A stretch of DNA of 64,000 bases from CAZMGB01 sp964565775. Its GTDB lineage: Bacteria; Chloroflexota; Dehalococcoidia; DSTF01; JALHUB01. Location: NCBI GenBank assembly GCA_964565775.1, contig CAZMGB010000016.1, positions 25,666 to 89,665 of the forward strand, given 5' to 3'. Under the pieces are notes generated by a model that was not told the DNA's origin, made no database searches, and saw only the letters and a list, made by a program, of their open reading frames with translations. The position numbers and the translations under genes were made by a program. Below, piece after piece: positions 59,645-64,000 of this stretch. How positions within the stretch are numbered: position 1 is the first letter of the stretch; the number at the start of each line of letters is the position of its first letter.

Positions 59645-60661
59645 TTGGGGCTCCTGGTGAGCGCCCTCTTCATCGGGCTGTTCCTGTGGGGGATTGACCT
59701 CCGCAAGGCCTGGGACGCGCTCCTCAACGCCAACTACGGCATAGCCCTGCTCTCCCTGCCCGTGTACGTCGTTGCGGTTTGGTTCCGCACCATCCGCTGG
59801 CAGGTGCTCCTGCGCCCCCTCGGCGAGTTTCGGGGGGTGCGGCTCTTTCCCCTCGTGATCATTGGCTTCATGACGAACAACCTCATTCCGGCACGGATCG
59901 GGGAGCTGGTGCGCGCCTATCTACTGGGTGAGCGAGAAGGGACGAGCAAGGCGGCGGCCCTCGGCACCATAGCCGTAGACCGCCTTTTCGACGGCCTGAC
60001 GCTGGTGCTAGTGCTGGCGATAGTCGGTGCCGTCGCGGGCGTCAACGACGTGCTGCGCGCCACCGCCATCGTCAGCGCCGCCGTCTTCGGCGCGGCGCTC
60101 GTCGTCATGCTGGCGGTAGCATCATCGGAGACGCGGGCGCGGAGGCTCGTGGGGCTCGTTCTGCGGCGACTGCCCGAACGCCTCCGCGCTCCGGCCGACG
60201 CCCTTGTCGAGCGATTCCTCGTAGGCCTGCGCTCGCTGCGCAGCCCTTCCGACATGGTCCTCGTGGCCCTCTGGTCGACCGTGTCGTGGCTCCTCGAGGC
60301 CACGATGTACTACATGATCGGCCTCGCATTCGACCTCGGCCTCGGGTTCCACATCTACCTGCTGATCACGGCGGCCGCCAACCTGGCGATCTCGATCATC
60401 CCGACGTCGGGAGGCGTGGGCCCCTTCGAAGTGGTAACGAAGGAGACGCTGGTCTTCTTCGGCGCCGGCGAGAGCAGTGCCGTCGCCTACGCCGCGGCCC
60501 TCCATGCCCTCCTCTTGTTCCCGGTGATCCTCCTTGGGCTCTACTTCCTCTGGGCCATCAACATCTCGTTGGGCGACCTGCTGCGCCGGCCCGCGCGGGA
60601 GCCGGCAGCCGAAGCGCCCGGCGCGGGGGCCGCCCCGACGGGCAAGGGGGGGCCCGGATGA
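59645..60661 (+). CDS. UPF0104/lysylphosphatidylglycerol-synthase-TM-like flippase-family protein
   Basis: A 338-residue protein with eight or so TM helices of the UPF0104/AglD-C-terminal/MprF-flippase family: KAWDALLNANYGIALLSLPVYV, FRTIRWQVLLRPLG, MTNNLIPARIGELVRAYLLGE (family signature), IAVDRLFDGLTLVLVLAIVG and ISIIPTSGGVGPFEVVTKET. These proteins move lipids or lipid-linked sugars. The start is uncertain. The frame is open upstream (59600-59644) with sensible TALWRSPRIWLGLLV, but without ATG/GTG/TTG, and GGGAGG lies before a GTA at 59600. The TTG at 59645 is the first usual start. It overlaps the next gene by four bases (ATGA). Confidence 0.85.
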   Translation: MGLLVSALFIGLFLWGIDLRKAWDALLNANYGIALLSLPVYVVAVWFRTIRWQVLLRPLGEFRGVRLFPLVIIGFMTNNLIPARIGELVRAYLLGEREGTSKAAALGTIAVDRLFDGLTLVLVLAIVGAVAGVNDVLRATAIVSAAVFGAALVVMLAVASSETRARRLVGLVLRRLPERLRAPADALVERFLVGLRSLRSPSDMVLVALWSTVSWLLEATMYYMIGLAFDLGLGFHIYLLITAAANLAISIIPTSGGVGPFEVVTKETLVFFGAGESSAVAYAAALHALLLFPVILLGLYFLWAINISLGDLLRRPAREPAAEAPGAGAAPTGKGGPG

Positions 60662-61998
60662 AGGTAGGCATCGCTGGCGGCGGCGTCGCTGGCCTGGCGG
60701 CGGCCTATCGGCTGGCGCAGCGAGGGCAGCAGGTGGCCCTCTTCGAGGCGAGCCCCTTCCTGGGCGGGCTCGTGCGCACCTTCGAGATCGGCGGCGGGCG
60801 CATCGAATCCTTCTATCACCACCTCTTCAGCACCGACACCACCGTCATCCGGCTCATCGAAGAGCTCGGCCTGGGCGAGCGGCTCGTCTGGGTCGACTCG
60901 AAGGTCGGCTTCTTTCACGGGGGGCGCACCTACGACTTCGTCACCCCGCTCGACCTGCTGCGCTTCACCCCCGTCTCGCTCATCGACCGCGTGCGGCTCG
61001 GCCTAATGGGCGTCTACCTGCGTCGGCGCAAAGACTGGGAGGCGTTCGAGCACGTCACGGCCCAGGACTGGATCATCAAATTCGCCGGCCGTCGCAACTT
61101 CGACGTCGTCTGGGGACCCCTGTTGCGCGGCAAGTTCGGCGAGCAGGCTTCCGCGCTGGCCATGGTCTGGCTGTGGAACAAGATCCACCTGCGATTTGCC
61201 TCCCGCAGCGGCGGGCCGCTCCAGCGCGAGAAGCTGGGATACCTGATGGGCAGCTTCGGCGTCTACATCGACGAGCTGGAGAAGCGCCTGCGCGGCCTCG
61301 GCGTTGAGCTCCACACGGGCCGGCCGGTCGAGAAGATACTGGCGGAGGGCGGCCGCGTCTCCGGCCTGCGCCTGGCCGACGGCGAGACGGTGCACTGCGA
61401 CGCCGTCGTCGCCGCCCTCTCCTCGCGCGTCTTCGAGAAGCTAACGTCAGACTCGGCGAGCGGCTCGCTTCTTCCCGAGGAGTACATGCGGCGGGTGAGC
61501 TCCGTGCGCTGGCAGTGGGCGATGTGCCTGCTGCTCTCGCTGAAGCGCCCGCTGTCGCGCATCTACTGGCTGAACATCAGTCAGCGCGACATCCCCTTCA
61601 TCGCCGCCATCGAGCACACGAACTTCATCGGGCCCGAGCACTACGGCGGACTGCACGTCCTCTACCTGTCGAACTACCTGGAGCCGTCCTCGCCCCTACT
61701 CCAGATGGACACCGACGAGATCTGCGACCTCTACCTGCCGCACCTGAAAAAGATCAACCCGGCGTTCTCGCCCGACTGGGTCGTCGACCGCTGGCTCTTC
61801 AAGGGGCCGGACGCCCAGCCCATCTTCACCTGCAACTACCGCGATATCTTGCCCGACCACCGGACGCCGCTGCCCGGCCTCTACCTGGCGAACATGAGCC
61901 AGATCTACCCGGAGGACCGGGGCCAGAACTACAGCATCCGCATGGGCGAGCAGGTGGCGGAGATGGTGATGGCCGATCTGGCGCCGGAGGAAGCCTGA
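60658..61998 (+). CDS. FAD-dependent amine-oxidase-like oxidoreductase
   Basis: A 446-residue flavoprotein of the protoporphyrinogen/phytoene/monoamine oxidase superfamily. It starts with the dinucleotide loop GIAGGGVAGLAAAYRLAQRG and has the motif 'FEASPFLGGLVRTFEIGGGRIESFYHHLF', here FEASPFLGGLVRT and then ESFYHHLF. A C-terminal FAD segment ends in GLYLANMSQIYPEDRGQNYS. The family often acts in glycosyltransferase-linked or carotenoid/sterol-like pathways in Chloroflexi and archaea. The ATG at 60658 overlaps the flippase gene, so it is translationally coupled and likely acts on the same lipid or glycan. The substrate is not deducible. Confidence 0.88.
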   Translation: MKVGIAGGGVAGLAAAYRLAQRGQQVALFEASPFLGGLVRTFEIGGGRIESFYHHLFSTDTTVIRLIEELGLGERLVWVDSKVGFFHGGRTYDFVTPLDLLRFTPVSLIDRVRLGLMGVYLRRRKDWEAFEHVTAQDWIIKFAGRRNFDVVWGPLLRGKFGEQASALAMVWLWNKIHLRFASRSGGPLQREKLGYLMGSFGVYIDELEKRLRGLGVELHTGRPVEKILAEGGRVSGLRLADGETVHCDAVVAALSSRVFEKLTSDSASGSLLPEEYMRRVSSVRWQWAMCLLLSLKRPLSRIYWLNISQRDIPFIAAIEHTNFIGPEHYGGLHVLYLSNYLEPSSPLLQMDTDEICDLYLPHLKKINPAFSPDWVVDRWLFKGPDAQPIFTCNYRDILPDHRTPLPGLYLANMSQIYPEDRGQNYSIRMGEQVAEMVMADLAPEEA

Positions 61999-62147
61999 GG
62001 TGCCCACTCGAAGGCAGGGACTCAAGGTCAGCGCCAAGATTCCGGCTCGGTCGCCATCCTGTTGATCCCGTCCCTGTCCGAAAGGGCGGACGGATGCTAA
62101 GCTAGGTGTGAAAGAACCCCGACCAGGGACCCAGAGGAGCGTCCATC

Positions 62148-63701
62148 ATGATAGTCTCCGGATACTGGCCCAGCCAGGCCCCTTACGAGGAGATTCCTCT
62201 GCCGGAACTGCTGCGCCGCTCGGCCGAGCGCTTCGGCGACAAGCCCGCCCTCATCGGCGCCGACGGCACGACGCGCACCTACCGCGAGCTGTGGAGCTAC
62301 GCCCGCAGGGTGGCTCGTTTCCTTCAGGACAAAGGCATCAGTAAGGGGGACAGGGTCGGTATCTTCTCTCCCAATCACGTCGACTATGCACCTGTCTTCT
62401 ACGGCAGCCTTCTCGCCGGCGCGACGGTCACTACCGTCAACGTCCTCTACCGGGAGCATGAGGTCGAGCACCAGCTGGACGACGCGGAGGCCGTCGCCCT
62501 CTTCGCCTTCAGCCCCATGGCCGCTCCGGTGGAGGCGGCCCGCCCGAAGCTGCCCCGTCTGCGCGAGGTCTGGCCCATCGAGGGCCTGCCGGAGCTGCTG
62601 GGCGGCGTCTCGGAGGAGTACCAGCCGGTGCCGGTCAACGCCCGCGAGGACGTGGCCGTTCTGCCCTACTCCAGCGGCACCACGGGCCTTCCCAAGGGCG
62701 TCATGCTCACCCACTACAACATCACGTCCAACGTCAAGCAGGGCCTGGCGACGGAGCAGCTAACGTCGGACGCCGTCAGCCTCTGCGTGCTGCCCTTTTT
62801 CCACATCTACGGGATGACCGTGCTCATGAGCACGGGCCTCGCCCTGGGAACCACCGGCGTCGTCATGATGCGCTTCGATGTCGAGCAGGCGTTGCACCTG
62901 GTAGAGAAGTACGGCATGACCAACCTCTACCTGGTGCCGCCGGCGATCCTGGCCATGGCGAACGTGCCGGACCCCTCCCGGTTCGACACCTCTTCCCTGC
63001 GAGTCATCGTCTCGGGGGCAGCGCCACTGCCTGTCGAGGTGGCGGAGCGGGTGAGATCGAGATACGGATGCCTGGTGTCGCAGGGCTACGGCCTCACGGA
63101 GACGAGCCCCACTACAAACACCAACCCCCTGGACCGCATCAAGCTCGACTCCTGCGGCCCGCCCGTCGCCGATACGTTTGAGAAGATCGTGAGCCTGGAT
63201 ACCCTCGAGGAGCTGCCTGCCGGCGAGACGGGCGAGGTGGTGGTGCAGGGACCGCAGGTGATGAAGGGCTACTGGCGGCGCCCGGAGGAGACCGCCGAAT
63301 GCCTCAGCGAGGACGGCTGGCTGCGCACCGGCGATGTCGCTCGGCTGGACGAGGACGGCTACCTTTACGTCGTCGAGCGGAAGAAGGAGATGATCAAGTA
63401 CAAGGGCTACCAGGTGGCGCCGGCCGAGCTGGAAGCCGTCCTCCATCAACACCCGGCCGTCCTCGACGCTGCCGTCATCCCCAAGCTCCACCTGGAGGGT
63501 GGCGAAATACCCAAAGCCATCATTGTAGTCAGGGAGGGCTACCAAGTTAGCCCCGAAGAGCTGATGACCTTCGTGGCCGAGAAGGTCGCGCCCTACAAGA
63601 AGATCCGCGAAGTGGAGTACATGCCGGATATCCCCAAGACGGCCTCCGGCAAGATCCTCCGCCGCGAACTCATCGAGCGGGAACGCGCCAAGAAGGACTG
63701 A
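62148..63701 (+). CDS. Acyl-CoA synthetase (AMP-forming)
   Basis: A 517-residue ANL-superfamily ligase. Visible motifs: A3 YSSGTTGLPKGVMLTHYN, the mid-domain GYGLTETSPTTNTNP, the A7/A8 region DGWLRTGDVARLDEDGYLYVVERKKEMIKYKGYQVAP, and the C-terminal catalytic Lys in PKTASGKILRRELI. All expected residues are present. It resembles fatty-acid/4-coumarate-like CoA ligases. A short- to long-chain fatty or aromatic acid is likely, but the pocket cannot be read confidently. The ATG at 62148 has AGAGGAG eight bases upstream. It stands alone, 149 bases after the FAD gene. Confidence 0.92.
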   Translation: MIVSGYWPSQAPYEEIPLPELLRRSAERFGDKPALIGADGTTRTYRELWSYARRVARFLQDKGISKGDRVGIFSPNHVDYAPVFYGSLLAGATVTTVNVLYREHEVEHQLDDAEAVALFAFSPMAAPVEAARPKLPRLREVWPIEGLPELLGGVSEEYQPVPVNAREDVAVLPYSSGTTGLPKGVMLTHYNITSNVKQGLATEQLTSDAVSLCVLPFFHIYGMTVLMSTGLALGTTGVVMMRFDVEQALHLVEKYGMTNLYLVPPAILAMANVPDPSRFDTSSLRVIVSGAAPLPVEVAERVRSRYGCLVSQGYGLTETSPTTNTNPLDRIKLDSCGPPVADTFEKIVSLDTLEELPAGETGEVVVQGPQVMKGYWRRPEETAECLSEDGWLRTGDVARLDEDGYLYVVERKKEMIKYKGYQVAPAELEAVLHQHPAVLDAAVIPKLHLEGGEIPKAIIVVREGYQVSPEELMTFVAEKVAPYKKIREVEYMPDIPKTASGKILRRELIERERAKKD

Positions 63702-63838
63702 CCCAGCCGCCCTCCCTGGCCGTGGCGCTCTCCTTGAACCTAATCCGCCGCTCCGGTACTTCATGCTCACCTGTCAACCCACTTTAGCAGAAACGAATGG
63801 GCGCGTCGAGCGAGCCCCGTCGTGGTGGTGGTACGCTG

Positions 63839-63868
63839 ACGGGGCGCCGGTGGTTCCCGACGCCCCGT
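63839..63868. terminator. Hairpin between converging genes
   Basis: ACGGGGCG and CGCCCCGT form an 8-bp stem with a 14-base loop, placed between the acyl-CoA synthetase end and a minus-strand gene end. No T-run, so a weak or rho-assisted terminator at best. Confidence 0.4.
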
Positions 63869-63886
63869 TGTGACGGGCGACCGGCG

Positions 63887-64000
63887 TCACGCTGCCTGCG
63901 CGCCAGCGGGCCGCCACCTACAGTACTGCGTGCGGCCGTCCGGCCTCTCCCCGATGGCGACGGGACAGTAGAGGCCCCACCTGCCGAGCAGCGCCTTGCC
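63887..64000 (-). CDS. C-terminal end of an unknown minus-strand gene (partial)
   Basis: The minus strand reads open from the window edge for 37 codons to TGA at 63889-63887. It contains WGLYCPVAIGERPDGRTQYC and then RWRPAGAQAA. The length is too short to name a family, but codon choice and the paired cysteines look like a real protein end. The gene continues beyond the window. Confidence 0.35.
   Translation of the reverse strand, partial: GKALLGRWGLYCPVAIGERPDGRTQYCRWRPAGAQAA

Overview
This is a GC-rich bacterial chromosome segment of mostly single-copy housekeeping genes with short intergenic spaces. I infer a member of the Chloroflexota, possibly Dehalococcoidia-like. The reasons are a side-by-side pair of multi-membrane proteins of the kinds known mainly from Chloroflexi and archaea (a DUF2298/'Chlor_Arch_YYY' protein at 53.1 kb and an Agl23-like GT39 protein with NHL repeats at 55.5 kb), a Gram-positive-type large SRP RNA, a T-box leader on thrS, and many small GC-rich palindromic repeats. 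No 16S rRNA is present to confirm this. One run of 100 Ns (26538-26637) shows that this is draft assembly.

Layout. 0-6.2 kb (+): end of mltG, then a shikimate operon (aroE, a membrane-anchored unknown, aroC, a degenerate amidohydrolase-like protein, a fused aroK-aroB) and acylphosphatase. 6.2-8.5 kb (-): mobB, moeA and a small Lrp-type ligand-binding protein. 8.6-12.8 kb (+): pheS-pheT, then two AT-richer small genes (a 52-residue RING-pattern zinc protein and a DUF4177 protein). 12.9-19.2 kb (-): infC-rpmI-rplT, accC-accB, thrS with T-box, tRNA-Val and a GIY-YIG gene wedged into the tRNA-Val locus. 19.5-22 kb (+): tRNA-Lys, tRNA-Leu and two peptide-ABC ATPases. 22-26.3 kb (-): hemerythrin, an ABC ATPase/FtsX-type permease pair and a GT39 transferase. 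26.4-30.7 kb (+): a 77-bp tandem array copying the start of lepA, lepA itself, and a solitary compositionally odd gene with a HEPN-like motif. 30.8-35.6 kb (-): lipoprotein, PP-loop ATPase, FabI-like reductase, a nuclease-fold-like protein and galU. 35.8-43.6 kb (+): SRP RNA, a 3D/G5 cell-wall protein, rsmA, ispE, a membrane protein, a PHP protein and a DinG-type helicase with exonuclease domain. 44-46.6 kb (-): two small membrane proteins, a zinc protein and a CCA-transferase-like gene. 46.7-64 kb (+): a structured leader and rnc, smc, ftsY, then envelope-linked genes (DUF2298, GT39-NHL, DedA, UPF0104 flippase-like, FAD oxidoreductase) and an acyl-CoA synthetase.

Most striking points. (1) At least seven copies of the lepA initiation region plus a palindrome sit in a 77-bp tandem array, each an open 25-codon mini-ORF whose TGA overlaps the next ATG. 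(2) A GIY-YIG nuclease gene separates a consensus promoter plus a disrupted tRNA-Val 5' half from an intact tRNA-Val. (3) A 52-residue protein matches the RING-HC cysteine/histidine spacing exactly. (4) infC and ftsY have no ATG/GTG/TTG at their expected starts. (5) An amidohydrolase-fold protein inside the aro operon has lost key metal ligands.
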